DNA from: Spelaeicoccus albus
GTDB lineage: Bacteria > Actinomycetota > Actinomycetes > Actinomycetales > Brevibacteriaceae
Reading direction: 5' to 3'
Length of the DNA stretch: 64,000 nt
Assembly (NCBI RefSeq): GCF_013409065.1
Contig: NZ_JACBZP010000001.1
Location: 2,542,001 to 2,606,000, forward strand
In this document: positions 49,328 through 57,621 of the stretch, in pieces
Layout: each line of letters begins with the position of its first letter
Numbering within the stretch: position 1 is the stretch's first letter
The notes under the pieces: generated by a model
What the model was told of the DNA's origin: nothing
The model's database searches: none
The model's input: the letters and a program-made list of their open reading frames with translations, nothing else
Translations under genes and position numbers: made by a program

Positions 49328-49693
49328 CTAGGCGAGCCGGGCGAGCCCCAGGCCTGCCGCAACGGCCAGCACGGTGAGGATCAGCGTACCGGCGGCGTTG
49401 ACGGCGGCCGAACCGTAGCGGCGCACTTGCAGCAGTCGCACTGTTTCAACGCTGGCCGTGCTGAACGTCGTGTATCCGCCCAGGAACCCGGTGCCGAGAA
49501 TCGACGTCCATGCGGGGGAGGCCCCGTGATCAAGGACCATGCCGGTCGCGAACGCCAGCACCAGGGAGCCCGTGATGTTGATCATGATGGTCCCGACGGG
49601 AAGTGCCGTGCGGATCTTGGAACGGATCCATCCGTCCGCAATGAATCGGACAGCCGCGCCGACACCGCCGGCCAAAGCAATGAGGACTATCAC
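49328..49693 (-). CDS. crcB: Fluoride channel subunit CrcB (second of pair)
   Basis: A 121-residue four-helix membrane protein of the Fluc/CrcB fluoride channel family. The key segments are GGVGAAVRFIADGWI at the N-terminus, the conserved Asn of GTIMINITGSLVLAF and GFLGGYTTFSTASVE with the Phe/Ser residues that line the pore. GTG at 49693 overlaps the stop of the upstream crcB copy (GTGA), and the longer frame from 49780 is rejected. Paired small CrcB proteins usually form antiparallel dual-topology channels. Confidence 0.92.
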   Translation of the reverse strand: MIVLIALAGGVGAAVRFIADGWIRSKIRTALPVGTIMINITGSLVLAFATGMVLDHGASPAWTSILGTGFLGGYTTFSTASVETVRLLQVRRYGSAAVNAAGTLILTVLAVAAGLGLARLA

Positions 49694-50181
49694 AGCGTCT
49701 CGCCCGTCGGGCCGGAGTCGCCCGGCCACTCCGGGCCGCGCCGGCGTTGCATCAAGCGGTGTTGTCCGGCAGCGGTCCAAATGCCCGCAGCCGCTGCCGC
49801 AGTCCCCAAAAGGACCGAGCCGATCGCGTACGTCAGACCGATGGCGATGTCCCCGCCGCCGAACAGCTCACCGGTTTCGACTGCCAACGTGCTGTACGTG
49901 GTGAACGCCCCCATGAATCCGGTACCGATCATCAGTCGCAACACGCGTCGACGGCCGACGTCCGGCCCGCGTCTGGCCAAGCCCTCGAGTCCGATTCCGA
50001 GCAGGAACGCCCCGGCCAGGTTCACGAATGCCGTGGCGACCGGCCAGCCGCCAACAGCGGGCACCGCATCGGAGAGGCCTGCCCTGGCGGCGGTGCCGAA
50101 GACGCCGCCGACGATGACGAGCAGCACGTGGGAAATGGGCGGAAAGACGGGAGCGCCGGAGCGACGCCTCAGCTCTCCCAC
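49690..50181 (-). CDS. crcB: Fluoride channel subunit CrcB (first of pair)
   Basis: A 163-residue CrcB homologue with GGVFGTAARAGLSD, FVNLAGAFLLGIG (conserved Asn) and GFMGAFTTYSTLAVE. The second copy follows immediately, so a two-subunit fluoride exporter is likely. The C-terminal 25 residues are a charged tail absent from the other copy. It overlaps the end of the universal stress gene by 13 bp. I see no fluoride riboswitch upstream of the operon. Confidence 0.92.
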   Translation of the reverse strand: MGELRRRSGAPVFPPISHVLLVIVGGVFGTAARAGLSDAVPAVGGWPVATAFVNLAGAFLLGIGLEGLARRGPDVGRRRVLRLMIGTGFMGAFTTYSTLAVETGELFGGGDIAIGLTYAIGSVLLGTAAAAAGIWTAAGQHRLMQRRRGPEWPGDSGPTGETL

Positions 50182-50639
50182 GGCGCCGCCTGTCCTGCCG
50201 GAGTGGGGGAGAGCGGCACCACGACCACCGGCAGATGCTGGTGGTGCGCCAAATGAACGGCCACCGAACCGCCAAAGAACTCCAGGGCCCCGGCCCGAAG
50301 CCCGCGATGCCTCGTGCCGACAACTATCGAATACGCGCCAAGATCGGCAGCCAGCAGCGCCAGCGCCTCAGCCGGATTGCCGCCCAAGACCTGAAAGTCC
50401 CAATTGGCTTCGACGTCGGCAAGCACGGCGTCCAGCCGCTCCCGCAGCTCCCGCGCATCCCCGTCCGACTCGGTGTCCGGATCGATAGGGCGAAGATCGC
50501 CGTCCTGTCCGAACTGCGTGACGTCGACGAAGGCGCAAATCAGCACGGCTCCCAGATCGTGCGCGAACGCGGCAGCCGTCCGGACGACGTCCACCGGCTG
50601 CCCCGGGTGGACCCCCACCACAATTGTCTTGTCGCTCAT
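50169..50639 (-). CDS. Universal stress protein
   Basis: A 156-residue single-domain UspA protein. The nucleotide-binding pattern is visible in the last third: VVGTRHRGLRAGALEFFGGSVAVHLAHHQHLPVVVVP, that is G-2x-G-9x-G-S followed by the C-terminal strand. The N-terminal strand (TIVVGVHPG) provides the other contact. The gene leads a three-gene unit with both crcB copies. The 276-bp divergent gap to yceI (50640-50915) contains an AT-rich stretch near 50781-50830 but no gene. Confidence 0.86.
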   Translation of the reverse strand: MSDKTIVVGVHPGQPVDVVRTAAAFAHDLGAVLICAFVDVTQFGQDGDLRPIDPDTESDGDARELRERLDAVLADVEANWDFQVLGGNPAEALALLAADLGAYSIVVGTRHRGLRAGALEFFGGSVAVHLAHHQHLPVVVVPLSPTPAGQAAPWES

Positions 50640-50915
50640 TCCTCGCCTGCTCTATTCTCGATGATCGTCGCATGCGCAGGAACCATTATCTCGCGGGTAC
50701 CGCGCGGCGCCCGGAGCAGTTCCGGCCCGGAAGGGCCGTGGCGGGATCCATCGCCTGCGAGCAAGCATATCGAACCGACGAAATTTTTTCCGACACCGGG
50801 AATAATTGAAAACGCAACTACATTATGCTGGTTGTGTCCGTCGACGTGCGAGCCGCACGGACGACCGCACTGGACCCCAAGAACGACAACGACTCTACCG
50901 ATGAAGGAGACACAT

Positions 50916-51467
50916 ATGTCTGCACTGCCCGAAGGCCTCAAGCCAGGCACCTGGAGCATCGACCCTGCCCACAGCGAATTCGGATTCACCGTGCGCCATG
51001 CCGGGATCTCCAAGGTCCGCGGCCGCTTCAGCGACGTCGAGGGCCAGGTCAGCGTCGGCGAAGACCTGCCGAACTCGGCAGTCACCGCCACCGTCGATGC
51101 CAAGAGCTTCGATTCGGGTTCGGCCGGCCGCGACGAGCACGTCCGCGGAGCCGACTTCTTCGATGTCGAGAAGTTTCCGACCCTGAAGTTCGAATCCACG
51201 GCCGTGAAGGAAAACGACGGCGAATTCGTGCTGGAGGGCAACCTGACAATCAAGGACGTGACCAAGCCGGTCAGCTTTGATGTCGAATACAGCGGGACGG
51301 CCGTCGATCCGTTCGGCGCGCTGCGCGCCGGGTTCGAAGGAACCACCCAGATCAGCCGTAAGGACTTCGGCATGACCTTCAACGCCCCGCTGGACGGCGG
51401 CGGCGTGCTGGTGGGCGACAAGGTGACTATCGGCCTGGACCTGGCCGCCGTCTACCAGGATGCCTAA
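50916..51467 (+). CDS. YceI-family polyisoprenoid-binding protein
   Basis: A 183-residue lipocalin-like beta-barrel of the YceI family. The start GTWSIDPAHSEFGFTVRHAG, HVRGADFFDVEKFPTLKFES and DFGMTFNAPLDGGGVLVGD are the family signatures. There is no signal peptide, so it is cytoplasmic here, unlike the E. coli protein; relatives bind isoprenoid chains. AAGGAG lies six bases before the ATG. The 3' end overlaps the convergent aminotransferase gene by 4 bp. Confidence 0.92.
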   Translation: MSALPEGLKPGTWSIDPAHSEFGFTVRHAGISKVRGRFSDVEGQVSVGEDLPNSAVTATVDAKSFDSGSAGRDEHVRGADFFDVEKFPTLKFESTAVKENDGEFVLEGNLTIKDVTKPVSFDVEYSGTAVDPFGALRAGFEGTTQISRKDFGMTFNAPLDGGGVLVGDKVTIGLDLAAVYQDA

Positions 51468-52672
51468 AGCTCCTTCAGCCTGCTGACCGCACTTTCGAGG
51501 GCGCTCGTCCGTTTGCAGAACGCGAACCGGACGAGCGCCCTCATCCGTTCCGCGACCTCGTCGCCCGGCGTGCACAGCGCCATGACGGGGACTGCGACGA
51601 CGCCGCACCGCGCCGGCAAGCCGCGACAAAACGTCAACGCATCGTCGCTCGTGACGCTCGACACGTCGGCAATGACGAAATACCCGGCGGACGGCGTGAC
51701 GACGTCGACTCCGGCATTTTCGGCCAGGCCCGTCGCAAGTAGATCGCGCCGCCGCGCCAAGCTCTCGGCCTCCCCGATGAAGAAGTCGTCGGAAAAGGAC
51801 AGGGCCTCGGCGATCGCCGGTTGGAACGGCGCTCCCGAGGTGTAGGTGAGGAACTGCTTGACGGCGCGGATCGCCGCGGTGATCGGCGCGGGTGCGTGCA
51901 GCCAACCGATCTTCCACCCGGTGACCGAGAAGGTCTTGCCGGCCGACGAGATCGTCACCGTGCGCTCGGCAGCGCCGGGGATCGTTGCGATCGGCGTGTG
52001 CGTGGCGCCGTCGAACAGCAAATGCTCATAGACCTCGTCGCTGATGATCCAGGCGCCGACGCGAGCGGCCTCCCCGGCGATCAAGGTCAACTCGTCGCGG
52101 CTGAAGACCTTGCCGGACGGGTTGTGCGGATTGTTCACGATGACTGCGGCAGTGCGATCGCTGAACGCCGCCCGCACGTCCGCCGCGCCGAACGAGAAGT
52201 CGGGTGCGCGCATCGGCACCGTCCGGCGCACGCCGCCGGCCATTTCGATCATTGCAACGTACGAATCGTAGAACGGCTCAAAGATCACCACCTCGTCGCC
52301 CGGCTTGATCAGCGCCAGCAAAGTGGACGCGATAGCTTCGGTGGCGCCCGTCGTCACGAGGATTTCGGACGCCGGGTCGAGATCGATCCCGTAAAAGCGC
52401 TGCTGGTGCCCGGCGATGGCGTCCAAGAGCGCGGGGTGCCCCTGGCCCGGCGCGTACTGGTTCACGCCGTCGTCGATGGCGCGTTTCGCAACCTCCCGCA
52501 CGGCAGCGGGCGCCGGAGTATCCGGCGCGCCCTGACCGAGGTTCACGGCGCCCGTCCGACCGGCGAGCACCGACATCTCGGCAAAGATCGTCGGCGCCAT
52601 CCGGCCGTCGCCGTCCACGAGGCCGGCGGCGGCAGCCACGCGGTTCCATGGCCGCGAATTCAAATCATTCAC
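51464..52672 (-). CDS. PLP aminotransferase, Rv0858c (DapC)/kynurenine aminotransferase type
   Basis: Fold-type I aminotransferase of 402 residues. Wording matches the Rv0858c protein of M. tuberculosis, whose structure was described as DapC: TIFAEMSVLAGRTGAVNLGQG, VNQYAPGQGHPALLDAIA, NNPHNPSGKVFSRDEL, SDEVYEHLLFDG and the Schiff-base Lys in ISSAGKTFSVTGWKIGW, with VRFAFCKR near the end. It could make N-succinyl-DAP or act on other amino acids such as methionine. The GTG at 52672 has GAGGGG six bases upstream; it starts 10 bp after the hisN stop, last gene of the aroA operon. Confidence 0.85.
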   Translation of the reverse strand: MNDLNSRPWNRVAAAAGLVDGDGRMAPTIFAEMSVLAGRTGAVNLGQGAPDTPAPAAVREVAKRAIDDGVNQYAPGQGHPALLDAIAGHQQRFYGIDLDPASEILVTTGATEAIASTLLALIKPGDEVVIFEPFYDSYVAMIEMAGGVRRTVPMRAPDFSFGAADVRAAFSDRTAAVIVNNPHNPSGKVFSRDELTLIAGEAARVGAWIISDEVYEHLLFDGATHTPIATIPGAAERTVTISSAGKTFSVTGWKIGWLHAPAPITAAIRAVKQFLTYTSGAPFQPAIAEALSFSDDFFIGEAESLARRRDLLATGLAENAGVDVVTPSAGYFVIADVSSVTSDDALTFCRGLPARCGVVAVPVMALCTPGDEVAERMRALVRFAFCKRTSALESAVSRLKEL

Positions 52673-52682
52673 CAGTTGCCCC

Positions 52683-53495
52683 TCACTCACCGGTCGCCTC
52701 CCTCGCAGTGCCGACATAGCTCAAGGCCGCATCGTGCAGGTGCGAGTTCGTGGCCAACGCGTTGCCCCCGAACGGGCCGTCGACGCCGTCCAACGCCGTG
52801 AACCGTCCGCCCGCCTCGACAACAATCGGCACCAGCGCGGCCATGTCGTACAAATTCAATTCGGGCTCGGTGGCGATGTCGACGGCGCCCTCGGCCACCA
52901 GCATGTACGACCAGAAATCGCCGAATCCCCGGGTGCGCCACGTATCGCTCATCAGCCGCAGCATGTCGTCCTTCTTGCCGGTGGCCTCCCAGCCGGCCAG
53001 CGACGAGTACGACATCGACGCGTCGGCGATGGCGTCGATTCCGGAGACGGAGATCCGGGTGGCGTGCGCCAGCGAACTGCCCATCCAGGCGCCGCCGCCG
53101 GGCGCTGCCCACCACCGCTTGCCCAGGGCGGGCGCGGATACGAGACCGACCTTGGCGACGCCGTCCTCGATCAGCCCGATCAAGGTGGCCCAAACCGGCA
53201 CGCCGCGGACAAAGTTCTTGGTCCCGTCGATGGGGTCGAGCACCCAGACTCGGCGTGCTTCGCCCGTCTCACCGAACTCCTCGCCGATGATGGCGTCCCG
53301 CGGCCGCGTGCGTCCGAGCTGGGCGCGCAGCAGCTCTTCGACGCGGATGTCGGCATCACTGACCGGCGACATATCGGGTTTGGTCTCGACGTGCAGGTCG
53401 CGGGATTTGAACCGCTCCATGCTCACGGAGTCGACGGAGTCCGCCAATACGTGCGCAAGGCGTAGATCGTCTGTGTAATCGGCGGGTGACTTCAT
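52683..53495 (-). CDS. hisN: Histidinol-phosphatase HisN
   Basis: Inositol monophosphatase-fold enzyme, 270 residues, catalysing dephosphorylation of histidinol phosphate in histidine synthesis. Metal ligands are visible in IGEEFGETGEARRVWVLDPIDGTKNFVRGVPVW: the Glu of GEE and the DPIDGT motif (about residues 70-95); the later Asp is in the LYDMAALVPIVVEAGG segment. The ATG overlaps the rsgA stop. HisN in an aroA-rsgA operon is a standard actinobacterial arrangement. Assignment to HisN and not SuhB rests on that context and on sequence wording. Confidence 0.85.
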   Translation of the reverse strand: MKSPADYTDDLRLAHVLADSVDSVSMERFKSRDLHVETKPDMSPVSDADIRVEELLRAQLGRTRPRDAIIGEEFGETGEARRVWVLDPIDGTKNFVRGVPVWATLIGLIEDGVAKVGLVSAPALGKRWWAAPGGGAWMGSSLAHATRISVSGIDAIADASMSYSSLAGWEATGKKDDMLRLMSDTWRTRGFGDFWSYMLVAEGAVDIATEPELNLYDMAALVPIVVEAGGRFTALDGVDGPFGGNALATNSHLHDAALSYVGTAREATGE

Positions 53496-54535
53496 ACCTG
53501 CACACTACCGGCCTGGACACTACCGACAAGACGGCGGAAGGAGTCCAGCCGCGCGTGTCCTTCGGGCCCGGCGTGCCCGCCGTCAACCCATGCATCCAGC
53601 GCGCACCCCGGCGCATCCGCCTGATGGGTGCATCCTTTGGGGCAGCCGGTCGCCCCGTCGGCCAGATCGGTGAATGCGGCAAGCAGGGTTTCGGGGGTCA
53701 CGTGCGCAAGACCGAAACTCCGGACGCCGGGCGTGTCGATCACCCAGCCGTGCGTGTCCGGCAACCGCAATCCGATGGCGGACGACGACGTGTGTCGGCC
53801 CCGGCCGGTCACCGCGTTGACCGACCCGGTGGCGCGGTGAGCGGCAGGGACGAGCGCGTTGATCAACGTCGACTTGCCGACGCCCGAGTGGCCCACGAAC
53901 ACGCTCGTGCGGTCCGCGAGCAGTGCGGCGAGCTCGTCGAGACCGCAGACGCCGGGCCCGTGCGGCGCCGCCGTGGACAGCACCGGCACGTCGACGCCGG
54001 CGTACAGCTCGGTCAGCGCGTCGGACGGCGCCAAGTCCGTCTTCGTCACGCAGATGACGGCGTCCATGCCGGCATCGAATGCCGCTGCCAACGTCCTGTC
54101 GATCAGCCTTGGCCGCGGCTGCGGGTCGGCTGCGGCCGTGACGACGACCAGCTGGTCGGCGTTGGCCACCAGCACGCGTTCGGAGCTGTCGCCGTCGTCC
54201 GCGCTTCGCCGCAGGACAGTGGACCGATCGTGAATGCGCACCAGCCGCGCGAGCGATCCGTCGGCGCCGGACAAATCGCCCACCAGGCCGACCGAGTCGC
54301 CCACGACTACGGGGCGGCGGCGCAATTCCTTGGCACGCACGGCCGTCACCGTCCGCTCGTCCGCTTGATCCTCGTCGACGAGCGCCGTATATCGGCCACG
54401 ATCGACGGTGATGATCCGGCCGGTCCGCGCATCGGAATAGCTCGGCCTGTCCTTCGTGCGCGGCCGGGTGCCGTGCCGGTTTGGTCGAATGCGCACGGAG
54501 CTTTCGTCGTAGCCCCCGGAAGACCGGCGGGTCAC
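53492..54535 (-). CDS. rsgA: Ribosome small-subunit GTPase RsgA
   Basis: Circularly permuted GTPase that assists late assembly of the 30S subunit; 347 residues from the GTG at 54535, just 2 bp after the aroA stop. Order: OB-fold (about residues 30-110), G4 TKTD, G1 GHSGVGKSTLINAL, G3 DTPGVRSFG, then the zinc module CPKGCTHQADAPGC near residue 300. Longer frames upstream are the antisense-phase shadow of aroA and are not used. ATGA overlap with hisN. Confidence 0.93.
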   Translation of the reverse strand: MTRRSSGGYDESSVRIRPNRHGTRPRTKDRPSYSDARTGRIITVDRGRYTALVDEDQADERTVTAVRAKELRRRPVVVGDSVGLVGDLSGADGSLARLVRIHDRSTVLRRSADDGDSSERVLVANADQLVVVTAAADPQPRPRLIDRTLAAAFDAGMDAVICVTKTDLAPSDALTELYAGVDVPVLSTAAPHGPGVCGLDELAALLADRTSVFVGHSGVGKSTLINALVPAAHRATGSVNAVTGRGRHTSSSAIGLRLPDTHGWVIDTPGVRSFGLAHVTPETLLAAFTDLADGATGCPKGCTHQADAPGCALDAWVDGGHAGPEGHARLDSFRRLVGSVQAGSVQV

Positions 54536-54537
54536 GG

Positions 54538-55857
54538 TCAGCGCGCCAGCGCCGGCTGGGCCAGCGTCGACCACAGCTCGGGGAATTCCGGAAGCGTCTT
54601 TGCCGTGGTTGCGACGTCCGCTATCTGCAGGCCCGGCACGCGCAAACCCAACACCGCCGCGGCCATGGCCATTCGGTGGTCGTGATACGTCTCGAACACG
54701 CCGCCGTGCAGGGCGGACGGCGTGATGTCCAGTCCGGCGTCGGTCTCGGTCACCCGGCCGCCGAGCTTCGTCAGCTCCGTGGTCAGGGCCGTGAGCCGGT
54801 CGGTCTCGTGACCGCGCAAATGCGCGATGCCCGTCAGCCGGGACGGCGAGGAGGCAAGGGCGGCGATCGCCGCAACGACCGGCGTCAGCTCGCCGACGTC
54901 GTGCAGATCGATGTCGATCCCGGGGAATTCGCCCGATCCGGTCACCGTCAGCCCGGCGCGGTCGAGCGTCAGGTCGGCGCCGAACATCTCGAGGATCGAC
55001 CGCATCCGGTCGCCGGCTTGCGTGGTCCACGTGGGCCAGTCGCGGATGAGTACCGTGCCCCCCGCGACCAGCGCGGCAGCGACGAACGGCGCTGCATTGG
55101 ACAGGTCCGGTTCGACGGCGACGTCGAGCCCGCGGGGTACGCCCGGTTCGACGGCCCAGCGGTTGGGCTCCGAATCGTCGACGACGAGGCCGGCGTCCCG
55201 CAGCGCTTCCGTCGTCATCTCGATGTGCGGCCCGCTCGGCACGGCGTCGCCGACATGGCGGATATCGACGCCGAGTTCGTATCGGCAGCCGGCCAGCAAC
55301 AGGCCCGACACGAACTGGCTGGACGCGCCGGCGTCCATCGTCACGCATCCGCCGCGAATCGTGGGGGAGCCGGACGTCGTGAACGGCAGGGCGCCGCGGC
55401 CGCCGTCCTCGACGCGGACGCCGAGCGCCCGCAACGAGTCGATGGTCGTGGACATCGGACGCCGGCGGGCCGCGTCGTCTCCGTCGAACGAGATGGTCGA
55501 CGGCGACAGCGCGGCAAGCGGCGGGATGAACCGCATGACGGTGCCGGCCAAACCGCAATCGATATGCGCATCGGCCGCGCCGATACGGGCCGGAGGTTTG
55601 ACGAGCCAGTCGGCGCCGAAGGGGCCGGCTTCGTCCGTTTCGTTGATTTCGACGCCCAGACGGCGAAGCGCCGCGGCCATCAGTTCGGTGTCGCGCGAAT
55701 GCAACGGCAGCCGGATCCGGGACGGTTCGTCGGCGATTGACGCCAGGATCAGGTATCGGTTCGTCAGCGATTTCGACCCCGGAATCGAGAGGTCTGCTTC
55801 CAGGGGCTGGCCGGCGTACGGCGCCGGCCAGCCCGGGCTACTCGGACCGTCAGCCAC
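54538..55857 (-). CDS. aroA: 3-phosphoshikimate 1-carboxyvinyltransferase (EPSP synthase)
   Basis: Shikimate pathway enzyme, 439 residues. PGSKSLTNRYLILAS (near residue 28) is the conserved PGSKS substrate loop; later segments DCGLAGTVMRFIPPLAAL and GHETDRLTALTTEL (with the Asp/Glu and Arg of the active site) are typical, and HDHRMAMAAAVLGLRVPG near the end is the second family signature. The start ATG overlaps the DoxX stop by 8 bp. Operon order on the minus strand is doxX-aroA-rsgA-hisN-aminotransferase. Confidence 0.95.
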   Translation of the reverse strand: MADGPSSPGWPAPYAGQPLEADLSIPGSKSLTNRYLILASIADEPSRIRLPLHSRDTELMAAALRRLGVEINETDEAGPFGADWLVKPPARIGAADAHIDCGLAGTVMRFIPPLAALSPSTISFDGDDAARRRPMSTTIDSLRALGVRVEDGGRGALPFTTSGSPTIRGGCVTMDAGASSQFVSGLLLAGCRYELGVDIRHVGDAVPSGPHIEMTTEALRDAGLVVDDSEPNRWAVEPGVPRGLDVAVEPDLSNAAPFVAAALVAGGTVLIRDWPTWTTQAGDRMRSILEMFGADLTLDRAGLTVTGSGEFPGIDIDLHDVGELTPVVAAIAALASSPSRLTGIAHLRGHETDRLTALTTELTKLGGRVTETDAGLDITPSALHGGVFETYHDHRMAMAAAVLGLRVPGLQIADVATTAKTLPEFPELWSTLAQPALAR

Positions 55858-56392
55858 CGAGGACGTCCTCCGCCTTGCTGCGAGCCTTCTTCGCCGACTT
55901 GGCGGCCTGCTTTTGCCACGATTTCGTCTGATGCTCGGCCAGCTTCCGCGCCGAATCCGTCGCGTGTTGAGCGCGCCAGGCCAGGCCCGGTTTTCCTGCA
56001 GTGTCCACTGACGCCAGCAAGGCGCCGCCGAGCAGCGACATGTTCGTCACCAAACGGGACAATGCGCGTTTTCTTTCTTCTTTGTCGCGGATCTTCCAAA
56101 TCGGCGTGCCGGCCGCGTCGACCGTCGACGTGGCGACGAGCACAGTGGAGGCGAATCGCGGCAGAATGCCGGCGGCAAGCAGTACGCCGGCACCGATTTC
56201 GGCTCCGCCGGCAGCCCGCACCACGAGAGTGGGCTCGACCGAGGGGAAATTGTCGCCGACCCGGTCGCCGATCTTGTCGAGCACCGGGGCCAACCGTTCG
56301 GCGCGCTCGTGCGGATGACGGATCTTGTCGACGCCTCCGGAAATGAATGCTGCGGATAGCAGGGGCCGCGCCAATCGGCGGACAATACTCAT
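55850..56392 (-). CDS. DoxX-family membrane protein
   Basis: A 180-residue membrane protein with four hydrophobic helices (about residues 7-22, 50-72, 77-95 and 110-130) and the LLSAAFISGGVDKIRHPHERAE opening, the DoxX signature. The last 45 residues are Lys/Ala/Arg-rich and helical. DoxX proteins take part in thiol and sulfur oxidation; in mycobacteria one forms a membrane complex with SodA and SseA. GGAGG four bases before the ATG supports the start at 56392; a longer frame reaching to 57241 is antisense to sigR and rejected. First gene of the aroA operon, divergent from sigR. Confidence 0.84.
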   Translation of the reverse strand: MSIVRRLARPLLSAAFISGGVDKIRHPHERAERLAPVLDKIGDRVGDNFPSVEPTLVVRAAGGAEIGAGVLLAAGILPRFASTVLVATSTVDAAGTPIWKIRDKEERKRALSRLVTNMSLLGGALLASVDTAGKPGLAWRAQHATDSARKLAEHQTKSWQKQAAKSAKKARSKAEDVLGG

Positions 56393-56478
56393 GGTGCCTC
56401 CATAACGGTGTACCGGTAGTCGGTCAGCTAACGGGTTACCAGCATATCGGCAAACGCATTGTCGGAACGAGCCGTGCC

Positions 56479-56504
56479 GGAATACCGGCGCCCTCGAACT
56501 GGTT
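56479..56504 (+). promoter_or_regulatory. SigR-type (ECF) promoter: GGAAT-N18-GTT
   Basis: GGAAT at 56479-56483, exactly 18 bases, then GTT at 56502-56504. This is the -35/-10 pattern recognised by SigR/SigH-type thiol-stress sigma factors, and it precedes the gene for such a factor, so it is probably the autoregulatory promoter. Transcription should begin near 56510. Confidence 0.85.
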
Positions 56505-56603
56505 GTACCAACGAGCAATCGGCAACTGGAGGTAGGCAATTGACGAGTGTCGCAGCATTGCAGCGAAGCACCGAGCGGACGCCGCCGGCGCCGCAAGTCC
56601 GGG

Positions 56604-56609
56604 TAGCAT
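56604..56609 (+). promoter_or_regulatory. Candidate leaderless -10 for the short SigR form
   Basis: TAGCAT followed by eight bases and ATG 56618. It would produce an mRNA starting at the second start codon only. Confidence 0.4.
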
Positions 56610-56617
56610 GGAGATCG

Positions 56618-57244
56618 ATGAATGACGATCTCTCCCGCGCTTCGGGCGCGGAAACAGACCAGGAGCGTTCCGACCGGTTTACCCGCGACGCTCTGGAATA
56701 CCTGAATCCGCTGTATGCTGCGGCGCTTCGGATGACGCGGAATCCGGCTGATGCCGAGGATCTGGTCCAAGAGGCATTTGCCAAGGCGTACGCCGCGTTC
56801 CACCAGTACAAGCCCGGCACCAATCTGAAGGCTTGGCTCTACCGGATCCTGACGAATACGTACATCAACACGTACCGGAAGAAGCAACGCGAGCCCAAGC
56901 AGTCGTACGGCGAGGAGATCGAGGATTGGCAGATCGCCCGCGCCGACTCGCACACGTCCACCGGCGGGCGATCGGCCGAGCTCGAAGCGCTCGACCACTT
57001 GCCCGACTCGGACGTCAAGGACGCGTTGAACGCGTTGCCGGAGGAATTCCGGATGGCCGTGTACTACGCGGACGTCGAGGGATTCGCCTACAAGGAGATC
57101 TCCGAGATCATGGACACGCCGATCGGTACCGTCATGTCGCGGTTGCACCGGGGCCGGCGCCAGTTGCGCGAAATGCTTGAAGGGTATGCCCGCGGTCGTG
57201 GGGTAGCGGCCGAACCGGACGCGACAACAGGAGTAACACAATGA
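56618..57244 (+). CDS. sigR: Thiol-stress ECF sigma factor SigR/SigH
   Basis: ECF sigma factor of 208 residues controlling the disulfide-stress response with its redox-sensitive anti-sigma factor. Region 2: [27 protein letters not shown] to [20 protein letters not shown] (quoted core: [13 protein letters not shown]). Region 4: [23 protein letters not shown] ... [16 protein letters not shown]. An in-frame TTG at 56540 with GGAGG seven bases upstream gives a 26-residue longer form. The downstream anti-sigma gene overlaps by 4 bp (ATGA). Confidence 0.93.
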   Translation: MNDDLSRASGAETDQERSDRFTRDALEYLNPLYAAALRMTRNPADAEDLVQEAFAKAYAAFHQYKPGTNLKAWLYRILTNTYINTYRKKQREPKQSYGEEIEDWQIARADSHTSTGGRSAELEALDHLPDSDVKDALNALPEEFRMAVYYADVEGFAYKEISEIMDTPIGTVMSRLHRGRRQLREMLEGYARGRGVAAEPDATTGVTQ

Positions 57245-57513
57245 GCGACACGAACGATGACGGCGCGCCCTGCTGTGCCGAGCGCCGCCAGGCGGCGCTG
57301 AAACGGCTGTACAACTACTTGGACGGCGAGCTGTCGGATTCCGAGATCGCCGAGATTCGCCGGCATTTGGCGCACTGTCCGCCGTGTGAAAGCGAGTACA
57401 GCATCGAGTCGATGCTCAAGGATCTGGTGAAGAGATCCTGCTGCGAAACCGCCCCCGAGGGGCTCCGCACGCGGATTCGCGAGCGGATAGTCGTCGAGAC
57501 GTCCACCGACTAG
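57241..57513 (+). CDS. rsrA: Redox-sensing anti-sigma factor RsrA/RshA
   Basis: A 90-residue zinc anti-sigma protein. Cysteines and histidine match RsrA closely: C11 (with C12), H42-x3-C46-x2-C49 and C67-C68. In RsrA oxidation links the first cysteine to one of the ZAS cysteines, expels zinc and frees SigR. The gene starts within the sigR stop codon. The tail (RTRIRERI) is basic. A 38-bp perfect palindrome follows and separates it from bL37. Confidence 0.93.
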   Translation: MSDTNDDGAPCCAERRQAALKRLYNYLDGELSDSEIAEIRRHLAHCPPCESEYSIESMLKDLVKRSCCETAPEGLRTRIRERIVVETSTD

Positions 57514-57567
57514 CGTGAGCCGGCCCGTCCGGACAAGCGCGTCCGGAAAAGCCCGGCCGAAAGCGAT

Positions 57568-57605
57568 AAGGGTGTGGGCCCGGCAATTGCCGGGCCCACA
57601 CCCTT
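57568..57605. terminator. 38-bp perfect palindrome, bidirectional terminator
   Basis: Two 19-bp arms (57568-57586 and 57587-57605) are exact reverse complements with no loop (centre CAATTG). It lies between the convergent rsrA and bL37 genes. The top strand continues CTTGTTGT; the arms themselves begin with AAGGG so that the far end is CCCTT. Most likely it stops both transcripts. Confidence 0.75.
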
Positions 57606-57621
57606 GTTGTCGCTGCCGCGC

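Noticed and set aside
50235..50915. Long upstream extension of YceI
   Set aside because: It would run antisense through the universal stress gene; AAGGAG and the family N-terminus support 50916.
50640..50915. Fluoride riboswitch upstream of the usp-crcB-crcB unit
   Set aside because: I could not find the conserved crcB-motif segments on either strand; only an AT-rich stretch is present.
53492..55558. A 688-codon open frame covering rsgA and most of aroA
   Set aside because: Its first 340 codons are an Arg-rich frame-shifted shadow of aroA; RsgA homology begins at the GTG at 54535, right after the aroA stop.
55850..57241. A 463-codon open frame extending the DoxX protein upstream across sigR
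   Set aside because: The upstream part is antisense to sigR and has no protein-like features; DoxX homology and a GGAGG site fix the start at 56392.
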